Origin: Wenyingzhuangia marina
GTDB taxonomy: Bacteria > Bacteroidota > Bacteroidia > Flavobacteriales > Flavobacteriaceae
Direction of reading: 5' to 3'
NCBI RefSeq assembly: GCF_900130035.1
Contig: NZ_FQXQ01000001.1
Coordinates: 248,001 to 312,000, forward strand
Length of the DNA: 64,000 bases
The notes beneath the pieces are model-generated. The model saw nothing but the letters and a program-made list of their open reading frames with translations, had not been told where the DNA came from and did no database searches. The stretch's first letter is position 1. Each line of letters opens with the position of its first letter. The translations under genes and the position numbers were made by a program. This document shows positions 8,734 through 16,670 of the stretch, in pieces.

Positions 8734-9615
8734 ATGACGGACCTTTTATTATAAGTCTTTTTACCCTCTTCTTTAGCCATTATTATGTTAGGAATGGGGA
8801 TGTCATTAACAATTCGTGATTTTACTAGGGTTTTTAGACAACCCAAAGCCATCATTATTGGACTTATAAATCAGATAATTATTTTACCTCTGGTTGCTTT
8901 TATTTTAGCTATCCTCTTTCATCTTAACACCACTATGGCTGTAGGTCTTATTATTCTAGCCTCATGTCCAGGAGGACCTACCAGTAATATTATTGCGCAA
9001 GTATGTAATGGAAACTTAGCTTTATCAGTTACTTTAACCGCTGTTGGTAGTTTTACTAGTGTTGTATCTACTCAAGTAATCACCTCTCTTGCATTAACTT
9101 ATTTTCATACGCATACAGAAACTGTTATAGAACTTCCTGTTTTAGACACCATGATGCAAGTGATGATGATCACTATCCTACCAATTTGTATAGGAATGAT
9201 GATTCATGCTTATAAAGAAGACTTTACACTGCGCATGATAAAACCGATGAAAATAGTCTCTACCATTATTTTCCTTTTAATTTTTATTGGAATTGTGGTC
9301 ACTAATTTTAGCACCATAGGTCAAGCTTTAGAAAAAGTTGGAATTGTAACACTTATTTTAAACCTTAGTATTATTGGTTCTGGTTTTTTATTAGCTAAAA
9401 TATTTAAGCTCGGAATTAAAAATGCTATTTCTATCGGTGTAGATGGAGGAGTTCAAAATGCAACCCTTGGAATTGTTGTAGCTACCTCTATTTTAAACAA
9501 CATAGAAATGGCTGTTCCTACAGCTGCATATACCATTTGGATGTACACTACAGGTGGTTTTTTAATGTGGTACTTCGGAAAAAAAAATAAAAAAAACTCA
9601 GCAACCACAAATTAA
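8734..9615 (+). pseudogene. Bile acid:sodium symporter (BASS) family protein with an in-frame stop at codon 7
   Basis: The frame from ATG 8734 reads MTDLLL, stop (TAA 8752-8754), then VFLPSSLAIIMLGMGMSL and continues to 9615. The residues after the stop are those expected in the first transmembrane helix of BASS/ACR3-fold transporters, so the natural start was probably 8734. An intact 276-aa frame starts at ATG 8785 and lacks about half of helix 1; it contains CPGGPTSNIIAQVCNGN (the conserved crossover region), VDGGVQNATLGI and the remaining helices. Either the gene is damaged, or translation restarts at 8785 (or at the ATT codons 8779/8782), or the stop is a sequencing error. If functional it would import an organic acid with Na+. 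The downstream frame shows no further damage. Confidence 0.7.
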
Positions 9616-9752
9616 TTACTATACTGAAAAGCAAACAAATACAACCAACAAACCAAAACCTGTTGACTTTTTTCAGTTCTTTTTTTAATTTTTTTTCTCA
9701 AAAAACAAAACCGTCTTGATTTCTTTCTCGTAGATATGGGAAACAGAATCAA

Positions 9753-11471
9753 ATGAAATTTTTTTGCTACTTTTTAACCATCTTACTTTGCACCTCATCT
9801 TTTGCAAATTCAATTGAATGGAAAGAATTGTCTGCTAAAACTTTTGATCAAGCTAAAAATGAAAACAAAATTATTTTGTTAAACTTAGAAGCTAATTGGT
9901 GTCATTGGTGCCATGTTATGGAAGATGAAACTTATGCAAATAAGCAAGTCATCAATTATTTAAACCAACATTTTATTACAGTAAAAGCCGATCAAGATGC
10001 CAATCCTGAATTATCTAATCGATACAAAGACTACGGATGGCCTGCCACTATCTTTATTAACAACCAAGGAATTGATATTGTCAAAAGAGCTGGATTTATA
10101 GCTCCATATAATTTTTTACGATTGCTAAAAGCCATTGTTAAAGATCCATCACCAGAAGAAAAACCTATTGATTTTACAAAAATCATTAATAGTAATAAAA
10201 ACAAGAATCAATTAATATCAACCTTAGAAAGCAACTTTATCAATTCTTTAGATTTTGAAAAAGGAGGATTCAACCAATCTCAAAAATATATTGAATACGC
10301 CACCTTTGAAAAAGCACTTATTGATCGTAAAAATGCAAATATCAATACATGGATTTTAAAGAGTATTGAGGGAGCAAAAAAATTAAACGATCCTGTTTGG
10401 GGTGGAGTTTACCAATATTCTACTCACGGAGATTGGGAACATTTACACTTTGAAAAATTACTAAAAATTCAAGCCAGATACTTACATATTTTCTTGCTGA
10501 ATTATGAATACAACAATGACAAAAGCTCTCTAAGTTATGCAAAAAAAATATTGGAATATACTGATGAATTTTTAGCCAACAAAAACGGATTGTACAGCAA
10601 CGCACAAGATGCAGATTTAATTCAAGGTAAACATGCTGCTGATTATTTTAAGCTTAACAATACAGAGAGAAGAAAGCTTGGAATTCCAAAAATTGACACC
10701 AATACTTTTACAGATCACAATGCTGCTATGGGAAGTGCGCTATTAAGAATGTATCATGTAACTCAAGAAAAAAAGTATTTAAATAAAGTTGAAACTTTAG
10801 AAAACGCTCTATACAAACGCAAAAAAACATCAGGTTTATATGCGCATGGAAGCGAACATAACAACATTACCAGTTTAAGAGATCAAATAGCGATGGCTGA
10901 TTTTTTAATTAACCTTGTTAAAAGTGACATTGGTAATAACAAAGCAAAACAAGAACTTTCATCACTTTGTAGACTTATTAAAAACAACTATTTGTTACAA
11001 AATGGAGCTTTTAAAAGTTTTGAGGGAAACAACGGATTGACTGCTCAACCTTTAAAAGAAGAAAACATTCAAATTGCTAGAATTTTTAACTGGTATGGAT
11101 ACTATTCTAAAGATCATAGCTATGTAGACATTGCTAAAAAAACATATGAGTTTTTAACCTCAAAAGCATTAACAAAAAATTATTATTCAGAAGCATCTTT
11201 ACTGCTTTTAGCTAACGAATTAAAAGGAGAACCTACACAATATGTGTATTTAAATACAGGAAAAGGAAATCAATTTAATCATGTTTTACAAAGCATGTTG
11301 CCTTTTTACAGCATTATCTATAGTGGAAAAATTCATCAACTCCCTAAAGAAAAACAAGAACTCTTTGGAAGTTTTAACGAGAACGTACTTTTTAGCTGTA
11401 CCTCAACTTATTGCTCAACCCCAATATACTCGGAGGAGACACTCAAAAAAGAATTAAATAAAAATAAATAA
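9753..11471 (+). CDS. Exported thioredoxin-domain / DUF255 (YyaL-like) protein
   Basis: 572 aa with a signal peptide (cleavage near SFANS, about residue 19). Residues 22-135 are a thioredoxin-like domain with the redox motif C50-H-W-C53 in EANWCHWCHVMEDET and a cis-Pro at P97 (GWPATIF); this WCHWCHVM form is the hallmark of the DUF255/YyaL/SSP411 family. The rest is the helical, glycosidase-like barrel of that family, with GGFNQSQKYIEY, WGGVYQYSTHGDWEHLHFEKLL and LYSNAQDADL. It is shorter than cytoplasmic YyaL proteins (usually near 670-700 aa) and exported. It is the first gene of a probable operon: the Cys-repeat precursor starts 21 bases later, followed by the DUF692 and DUF2063 genes. A role in keeping precursor cysteines reduced, or in disulfide handling, is inference. 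Confidence 0.85.
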   Translation: MKFFCYFLTILLCTSSFANSIEWKELSAKTFDQAKNENKIILLNLEANWCHWCHVMEDETYANKQVINYLNQHFITVKADQDANPELSNRYKDYGWPATIFINNQGIDIVKRAGFIAPYNFLRLLKAIVKDPSPEEKPIDFTKIINSNKNKNQLISTLESNFINSLDFEKGGFNQSQKYIEYATFEKALIDRKNANINTWILKSIEGAKKLNDPVWGGVYQYSTHGDWEHLHFEKLLKIQARYLHIFLLNYEYNNDKSSLSYAKKILEYTDEFLANKNGLYSNAQDADLIQGKHAADYFKLNNTERRKLGIPKIDTNTFTDHNAAMGSALLRMYHVTQEKKYLNKVETLENALYKRKKTSGLYAHGSEHNNITSLRDQIAMADFLINLVKSDIGNNKAKQELSSLCRLIKNNYLLQNGAFKSFEGNNGLTAQPLKEENIQIARIFNWYGYYSKDHSYVDIAKKTYEFLTSKALTKNYYSEASLLLLANELKGEPTQYVYLNTGKGNQFNHVLQSMLPFYSIIYSGKIHQLPKEKQELFGSFNENVLFSCTSTYCSTPIYSEETLKKELNKNK

Positions 11472-11492
11472 TAATCATTAAAATCAATTATC

Positions 11493-11948
11493 ATGAAAAA
11501 TTTCACAAAAAACTCGTTGTTAACAGGATCATTAATCGCTGGAGCTTTAGTATCATCTACTGATGCAACTGCAACAAATTTATCTGTTGATTATTTAGGA
11601 ACTGGATCACAAGTTCGTACACAATTATTAGCCAACACTACTAACCTTTTATCATCTGCTGTTGATGGATTAAAATCTATTCAAGGAGCATGTGGTGAAA
11701 AGAAAACTACTGATGCTAAGTGTGGTGAAGCAAAAGCGAAAGATGCTAAATGCGGTGAAGCGAAAGCGAAAGACGCTAAGTGTGGTGAGGCAAAAGCTAA
11801 AGATGCAAAATGTGGTGAAGCGAAAGCTAAGGATGCTAAATGCGGTGAGGCAAAAGCGAAAGATGCAAAATGCGGTGAAGCGAAAACGAAAGACGCTAAG
11901 TGTGGTGAGGCGAAAGCTAAGGATGCTAAATGTGGAGAAAAGAAATAA
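11493..11948 (+). CDS. Secreted low-complexity Cys-repeat precursor peptide (HvfA/bufferin-like RiPP precursor)
   Basis: 151 aa. The N-terminal part (1 to about 27) is a signal peptide (LLTGSLIAGALVSSTDATA). Residues 28-66 are an ordinary linker. From residue 67 to the end there are nine Cys-Gly-Glu motifs with Cys at 67, 77, 87, 97, 107, 117, 127, 137 and 147, exactly ten residues apart, in units of the type KCGEAKAKDA. No other Cys occurs. The layout (signal peptide plus low-complexity Lys/Ala/Cys-Gly repeats next to DUF692 and DUF2063 genes) matches HvfA-type precursors, in which Cys of EGKCG motifs become oxazolone/thioamide groups that bind copper. The modification here is inferred from neighbours. 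Overlapping frames on both strands are artefacts of the repeats. Confidence 0.85.
   Translation: MKNFTKNSLLTGSLIAGALVSSTDATATNLSVDYLGTGSQVRTQLLANTTNLLSSAVDGLKSIQGACGEKKTTDAKCGEAKAKDAKCGEAKAKDAKCGEAKAKDAKCGEAKAKDAKCGEAKAKDAKCGEAKTKDAKCGEAKAKDAKCGEKK
11721..11930 (+). repeat. Seven tandem 30-bp coding repeats in the precursor gene
   Basis: Seven contiguous 30-bp units, each encoding CGEAKxKDAK in the same frame, with one unit carrying Thr for Ala. Units differ mostly at synonymous positions (TGT/TGC, GAA/GAG, GCA/GCG/GCT, AAA/AAG), so selection acts on the peptide. Partial motifs lie at both ends (Cys67 and Cys147). Confidence 0.95.
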
Positions 11949-11967
11949 TCATTATTTCTAAACAAAA

Positions 11968-11996
11968 GACGGATCAATCTCATATTTGATCCGTCT
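11968..11996 (+). promoter_or_regulatory. Stem-loop between precursor and DUF692 genes
   Basis: Perfect 11-bp inverted repeat AGACGGATCAA / TTGATCCGTCT with a 7-base loop. It lies 20 bases after the precursor stop and 17 before the DUF692 start. The following sequence (ATTTTAAAC) is a poor T-tract, so it probably acts as a partial terminator or as a 3' stabiliser of the precursor mRNA, which would make precursor more abundant than enzymes. Confidence 0.65.
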
Positions 11997-12013
11997 ATTT
12001 TAAACAAAAAATT

Positions 12014-12844
12014 ATGGTAGGAATTGGGTACAGAAAAGACTTTGCAGAAGATTTTGCAGACAACAACATTCTAAAACCTTCTTTTATAGAAGTGGCTCCA
12101 GAAAACTGGATGAACGTTGGCGGATATTACAAAAAGCTATTTGATAAAGCTTTGGAAAAACATCCTCTTTTTGCACACGGCCTATCTTTATCTGTTGGAA
12201 GTCCCGAAGGAATTAATATTAATTTTGTAAAGCAAGTAAAACAATTTTTAGACGACACCAATACCGTTGAATATTCAGAACACTTGAGTTTTTCTAAATG
12301 TAACAACGCTCATTTGTTTGATTTACTACCCATTCCTTTTACACAAGATGCTGTAAAACATGTAGCCAAAAACATTCGTTTGGCTCAAGATATTTTAGAA
12401 AGAAAAATAGCTATTGAAATTGTAAGTTATTATTCGCCAATTGCTGCAGAAATGACGGAGCTGGAATTTATTAACAACGTTATTCAAGAAGCTGACTGTA
12501 ACTTATTGTTAGATGTAAACAACATTTACGTCAACAGTTTTAATCATCAATACAATGCTAAAGAATTTTTAGCAAACTTAGATTTAGACAGAGTAAAATA
12601 CATACACATGGCAGGTCATACTCAAGTTTCAGATGACTTGATTATTGACACTCATGGAGAAAACATTATAGACCCCGTGTATGATTTGTTTGGTTTTGCC
12701 ATGCAACAATTACAACGTGATGTACCTGTATTGTTAGAACGAGATTTTAACATTCCAGAATTGGACATTTTGCAATATGAAATGAATCAATTACAAAACA
12801 TTAAAACCCATAGTTTAAAAAAACAACCTCATGTTATTAACTAA
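12014..12844 (+). CDS. DUF692 multinuclear non-haem iron oxidase (MNIO), BufB/HvfB-like RiPP maturase
   Basis: 276 aa, full length for DUF692. Family motifs in order: GIGYR (3-7), FIEVAPENWM (24-33), HGLSLSVGSP (55-64), EHLSF (89-93), HLFDLLPIPFT (100-110), IEIVSYY (134-140), LLLDVNNIYVNSFNH (164-178), IHMAGH (197-202), DTHGE (212-216) and LLERDFNIPEL (240-250). The His, Asp, Asn and Glu residues in these motifs (for example H55, H90, E135, H178, H202, H214, E242) are the candidate ligands of the two- or three-iron centre on the TIM-barrel. MNIO enzymes use O2 to convert Cys in a peptide substrate into oxazolone/thioamide or related groups. The substrate here should be the Cys-repeat peptide encoded just upstream. 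Confidence 0.93.
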   Translation: MVGIGYRKDFAEDFADNNILKPSFIEVAPENWMNVGGYYKKLFDKALEKHPLFAHGLSLSVGSPEGININFVKQVKQFLDDTNTVEYSEHLSFSKCNNAHLFDLLPIPFTQDAVKHVAKNIRLAQDILERKIAIEIVSYYSPIAAEMTELEFINNVIQEADCNLLLDVNNIYVNSFNHQYNAKEFLANLDLDRVKYIHMAGHTQVSDDLIIDTHGENIIDPVYDLFGFAMQQLQRDVPVLLERDFNIPELDILQYEMNQLQNIKTHSLKKQPHVIN

Positions 12845-13547
12845 AACACATCATCATCAAAGTAGCTTGGCTACATACTGCCGAACAGGAAATACTGTTG
12901 AGATAGAAGGTGCTGTTCAAAAAAACTTAACCCACTACAGACGTTTGGTTTTTAACAATGTATTAGACACTTTAGAAACTGCTTATCCTATTACTAAAAA
13001 TTTATTAGGAGATGAAAATTGGGAAACCATAGTGAATCGTTTTTTTAGTACTTATAACATACAAAGTCCACAAATCTGGATGATGCCTGAGGAATTTAAA
13101 AACTATCTTCTTGAACAAGAAAAAGAACTTTTAAGCACCTACCCTTTATTAGAAAACTTATTAGAGTTTGAATGGCTTGAAGTAGAAATATTTATGATGC
13201 CTGACATGCCTCATGAAAAACCAGAGGAAGGATTTTACATACTCAATCCAGAAATAGATATTTTAAAACTATCTTACCCTGTACACATTAAAAGTCCGCT
13301 TTTAATTACAAATGAAGATTTAGGAACTTATTTCGTGTCATTACACAGAAACCCTAATACAGGTTCTGTACAATTCACCAATTTATCTATTCCCTTTGTT
13401 GATGTTCTAGAACATTTATCTGCAAATCCATTGTCAGAAAAAGACATCAAACAAATTTTAAAAAAATACGCTTCAGAAAAAGAGGTCAATGTTGCTTATG
13501 ATGAATTCATCAAACAATCTTTGGCAACACAATTATTATTTAAATAA
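12831..13547 (+). CDS. DUF2063 family protein, HvfC/BufC-like partner of the MNIO
   Basis: 238 aa. It overlaps the DUF692 gene by 14 bases, so the two are translationally coupled. The N-terminal domain (about 8-95) has the DUF2063 pattern: YRRLVFNNVLDTLETAYPITKNLLG followed by FFSTYNIQSPQIW. The C-terminal half (about 115-230) is a mixed alpha/beta domain. DUF2063 was once annotated as DNA-binding, but in MNIO systems the partner protein binds the leader or repeat region of the precursor and presents it to the oxidase. No metal-binding Cys cluster is visible. It closes the operon; 148 bases without an obvious terminator follow before the next gene. Confidence 0.88.
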   Translation: MLLTKTHHHQSSLATYCRTGNTVEIEGAVQKNLTHYRRLVFNNVLDTLETAYPITKNLLGDENWETIVNRFFSTYNIQSPQIWMMPEEFKNYLLEQEKELLSTYPLLENLLEFEWLEVEIFMMPDMPHEKPEEGFYILNPEIDILKLSYPVHIKSPLLITNEDLGTYFVSLHRNPNTGSVQFTNLSIPFVDVLEHLSANPLSEKDIKQILKKYASEKEVNVAYDEFIKQSLATQLLFK

Positions 13548-13695
13548 TAATCTTTAATACGTTGTTTCATATTTCTTGATTAACATCAACAAAATAAAAC
13601 TTCTTATGGCATTCTTCTTGTCCCTTTCTTAAGTATAAAGGTTCTTGTTTTATACAAAAAAAAAGAAGCCTATTTTTAACCTTAAAAAGATATTG

Positions 13696-14340
13696 ATGAA
13701 AATTTTAGTAATAGGAGCAAGTGGAAGAGTTGGGAAAATTTTAACAAAAAAATTGTTAGAAAAAAATCATGAAGTTATTGGAACCACAAGACAAAACGAA
13801 TCTCTTTTTGGTAATTACAATTACACACAAATTTCTTTAGACTTGCTTGGAGAAATAGAAGACATGCAAGAAAAAATCCCTAATGATATTGATGCGATCT
13901 ATTTTGTTTCTGGATCTAGGGCTAAAAATTTACTTGCTTTAGATTTACATGGAGCTATTAAAACCATGAAAATTGCAGAGAATAAAAACATAAAGCAATA
14001 TATTATGCTTAGCTCTGTATTTTCATTAGAAACCCATAAATGGAAAGATGAAGGGTTTGACGAGTTAAAAGATTATTACATCGCTAAACATTATGCAGAC
14101 GAATGGTTGGTTAGAAACACCCATTTAAATTATACCATATTACAACCAAGTGCCTTAAAAGAAACAGAGGGTACTGGAAAAATTGAAGTAAACATTAAAC
14201 ACCCTGGTGAAAATGCCATAGAAGATGTAGCAACAACTTTACTTGAAGTTTTAAACAATAAAGCGACCTTTAAAAAAGTAATTTCCATGCATAGCGGAAC
14301 AACCCCTATTAAAAAAGCTATTGATACCTTAGGACATTAA
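13696..14340 (+). CDS. NAD(P)-binding atypical short-chain dehydrogenase/reductase (NAD(P)H-binding, YwnB-like)
   Basis: 214 aa from ATG 13696; the frame is open to 13645, but the longer N-terminus (Lys-rich) precedes the Rossmann strand unnaturally. MKILVIGASGRVGK carries the GxxGxxG dinucleotide loop (residues 7-13). The rest resembles atypical SDRs of the NmrA/YwnB group: YFVSGSRAKN, YIMLSSVFSLE, YYIAKHYADEWLVRNT (YxxxK) and YTILQPSALKE. Such proteins are NAD(P)-dependent reductases, flavin reductases or redox sensors; the substrate cannot be assigned. It stands alone between the RiPP-like operon and the DUF2339 gene. Confidence 0.82.
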   Translation: MKILVIGASGRVGKILTKKLLEKNHEVIGTTRQNESLFGNYNYTQISLDLLGEIEDMQEKIPNDIDAIYFVSGSRAKNLLALDLHGAIKTMKIAENKNIKQYIMLSSVFSLETHKWKDEGFDELKDYYIAKHYADEWLVRNTHLNYTILQPSALKETEGTGKIEVNIKHPGENAIEDVATTLLEVLNNKATFKKVISMHSGTTPIKKAIDTLGH

Positions 14341-14414
14341 ACCAAAACTTGTCTTAAAATTACGAGTATCTTGAGTTTATAATTTTATTACATTGTAGCT
14401 AATTAAAGTTAGCT

Positions 14415-16616
14415 ATGAAAAATATTGATGATTTATACAAAAAACTTGAGGTACTGGAACAGAAACAACTCTATTTCCAAAAAGAAATACAAGTTTTAAA
14501 ACAGGAAATCCGACATTTTCACAAATCTGTTGAAGAGACTGTTCCTGTTCACCAAACAGACATACCTGTTCAAAAAATCAAAGTAAATAAAAAAGAAAAA
14601 ACACCTGTATCTTTTAATTTTGAAAAATTAATTGGTGAAAATATTATTAACAAAATAGGAATTATTATCACCATTATAGGAGTTTCTATTGGTGCTAAAT
14701 ATTCTATTGAACACGATTTAATTTCCCCAACCACCAGAATTCTTTTAGGTTATTTAGTTGGATGTATCCTACTTGGTTTAGGATATAAATTAAAAACAAA
14801 ATATTTAAACTACGCAGCTGTTTTAACTAGTGGAGCATACACAATTCTCTATTTTATTACATTAATCGCGTATAGTTTTTACCACCTATTACCTATGTGG
14901 TTTGCCTTTTTAACGATGTGTTCTTTAACTATTCTTACAGTTTTTACCGCTCTAAAACTTAACAAACAAGTTATTGCTCATATAGGTTTGGTTGGTGCTT
15001 ATGCCGTTCCATTATTACTGAGCAGCAATAGTGGAAACATAAAGACTTTGTTTGTTTATATTGGAATAATCAATATTGGTATTTCATACATCGCCATTAA
15101 AAGATATTGGAAACCACTTTGCTATAATGCCTTTAGTGTTACTTGGATACTATTTATTTCTTGGTTTTTTAAAGACTATGAACATGAACAGCATTTTGGA
15201 ATTGCTTTTGGTTTTTTAAATGTTATTTATCTTACATTCTATAGCATTTCTTTATCCTATAAATTGATTAAAAAAGAAACTTTTTTAGCCAGTGATGTTG
15301 TTTTAATTCTCTGCAATACATTCTTGTTTTTCTGTCTTGGCTACCTTGTTTTAAAAAATTATTTACCTACTAAAAACCTTACTGGATTATTCTCCATTTA
15401 TATTGCTCTTCTGCATGGCTTGGTTGCTATGTTTTTATACAAGCAATCTGTTAAAGACAATAATCTTCAACAACTTATCATAGGTCTTTGTATTCTATTC
15501 ATCACCTTAACTTTTCCAATACAATTTGACGGAAGTTGGATTTCTATTTTTTGGATTGGAGAAGCAGCTATCTTATTTTGGATTGGTAGAACGCAACAAA
15601 AAGGATTTTATGAAAAATTTTCATATCCATTAATTATCTTATCCTTTTACAGCCTACTTATGTATTGGTTTAAATTTTATGATGCTTCAGGTGCTGAAAC
15701 AAAAATTAACTTGTTTTTAAATCCGTATTTCCTAAGCTCGGTATTGTTTATCTCTTGTATGTCTTTTATGAATTTAATCAACCTAAAACACAAAAATATA
15801 CTCAATTACGAATCTAATTTGTACCGCATTTTTTCGCGTATTATACCCTCTGTTTTAATAATAAGCATCTATTTAGCTTTTTATTTTGAAATTGCAACCT
15901 ATTGGGAGCAACTTCACCAAAAATCAATGCTTAAAGACGAGATGATGATAAATAGAAGTATTTTAAAATTTAAAGTTATATGGCTAATTAATTATAGTTT
16001 GATTTTTATGGCCATTCTAAACTACATTAATTACATAAAGATAAAAAACAATAGTTTAGCAAAGGTTGCAATGACTTTTTCCTCCTTATTTACTTTTATT
16101 TATTTAACCTTTGGACTGTTAAATTTAAGTGTTTTAAGAGACCTGTATCTAAATAATGTTCAACATGCTACTACTTATTTTATTGGCATTAGATACATTT
16201 CTCATCTATTTATGGGACTATTATTTTACACTGTATACCTAAATAGAAAAATATTTTCTAATGTTTTTTTTGATTGTTTTTCACACCTTGTTTTATTATG
16301 GATACTAAGTAGTGAACTTATCAATATTTTAGATTTATTTACCAACTTGCCTTCTTATAAATTAAGCTTAAGTATTTTATGGGCTCTTTATTCCTTAGGA
16401 TTGATTTGCTTAGGAATTTGGAAACAAAAGCAATACATAAGGATTGCTGCTATCGTTCTATTTGGTGCTATTTTAGTAAAACTGTTCTTGTACGACATCT
16501 CTCATTTAGGAACCATTTCTAAAACCATTGTCTTTATTTCATTAGGAATTATTCTATTGGTTATTTCCTTTTTATATAACAAATACAAAAATATCATCGA
16601 CAATAAAATTGACTAA
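14415..16616 (+). CDS. DUF2339 family polytopic membrane protein
   Basis: 733 aa. Residues 1-35 are a predicted coiled coil (repeated Leu/Lys/Glu heptads), followed by a charged linker and about 20 or more hydrophobic helices from residue 80 to the end. The first membrane block, GENIINKIGIIITIIGVSIGAKYSIEHDLISPTTRI, is characteristic of DUF2339, including the Trp/Gly-rich segment FDGSWISIFWIGEAAILFWIGR later on. The function of DUF2339 proteins is unknown; they resemble large helical integral membrane proteins of the cell envelope. Single-gene transcript by position, closed by a strong terminator. Confidence 0.82.
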   Translation: MKNIDDLYKKLEVLEQKQLYFQKEIQVLKQEIRHFHKSVEETVPVHQTDIPVQKIKVNKKEKTPVSFNFEKLIGENIINKIGIIITIIGVSIGAKYSIEHDLISPTTRILLGYLVGCILLGLGYKLKTKYLNYAAVLTSGAYTILYFITLIAYSFYHLLPMWFAFLTMCSLTILTVFTALKLNKQVIAHIGLVGAYAVPLLLSSNSGNIKTLFVYIGIINIGISYIAIKRYWKPLCYNAFSVTWILFISWFFKDYEHEQHFGIAFGFLNVIYLTFYSISLSYKLIKKETFLASDVVLILCNTFLFFCLGYLVLKNYLPTKNLTGLFSIYIALLHGLVAMFLYKQSVKDNNLQQLIIGLCILFITLTFPIQFDGSWISIFWIGEAAILFWIGRTQQKGFYEKFSYPLIILSFYSLLMYWFKFYDASGAETKINLFLNPYFLSSVLFISCMSFMNLINLKHKNILNYESNLYRIFSRIIPSVLIISIYLAFYFEIATYWEQLHQKSMLKDEMMINRSILKFKVIWLINYSLIFMAILNYINYIKIKNNSLAKVAMTFSSLFTFIYLTFGLLNLSVLRDLYLNNVQHATTYFIGIRYISHLFMGLLFYTVYLNRKIFSNVFFDCFSHLVLLWILSSELINILDLFTNLPSYKLSLSILWALYSLGLICLGIWKQKQYIRIAAIVLFGAILVKLFLYDISHLGTISKTIVFISLGIILLVISFLYNKYKNIIDNKID

Positions 16617-16620
16617 AATC

Positions 16621-16656
16621 AAAACAGCCCGAGCAATTGCTCGGGCTGTTTTTTAT
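16621..16656. terminator. Bidirectional intrinsic terminator
   Basis: Perfect 16-bp inverted repeat with core CAGCCCGAGCAA / TTGCTCGGGCTG between an A-run and a T-run, located between the convergent DUF2339 and purC genes. Confidence 0.9.
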
Positions 16657-16670
16657 ATATTAAAACCGAA

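Noticed and set aside
11721-11930. CRISPR-like array of regularly spaced repeats
   Set aside because: Units are contiguous 30-bp coding repeats with no unique spacers, and no cas genes are nearby.
11692-11961. 89-aa plus-strand frame shifted by one base inside the precursor gene, rich in Lys, Arg and Val
   Set aside because: A shadow of the repeat array. It has no signal peptide or family similarity, and the changes between units alter its residues.
11681-12007. 108-aa open frame on the minus strand through the precursor repeats, with a repeated Ser-Pro-His-Leu/Phe-Ala-Ser pattern
   Set aside because: It mirrors the 30-bp tandem repeat of the plus-strand precursor gene. Repeats of a length divisible by three keep all frames open; wobble variation fits the plus-strand peptide, not this one.
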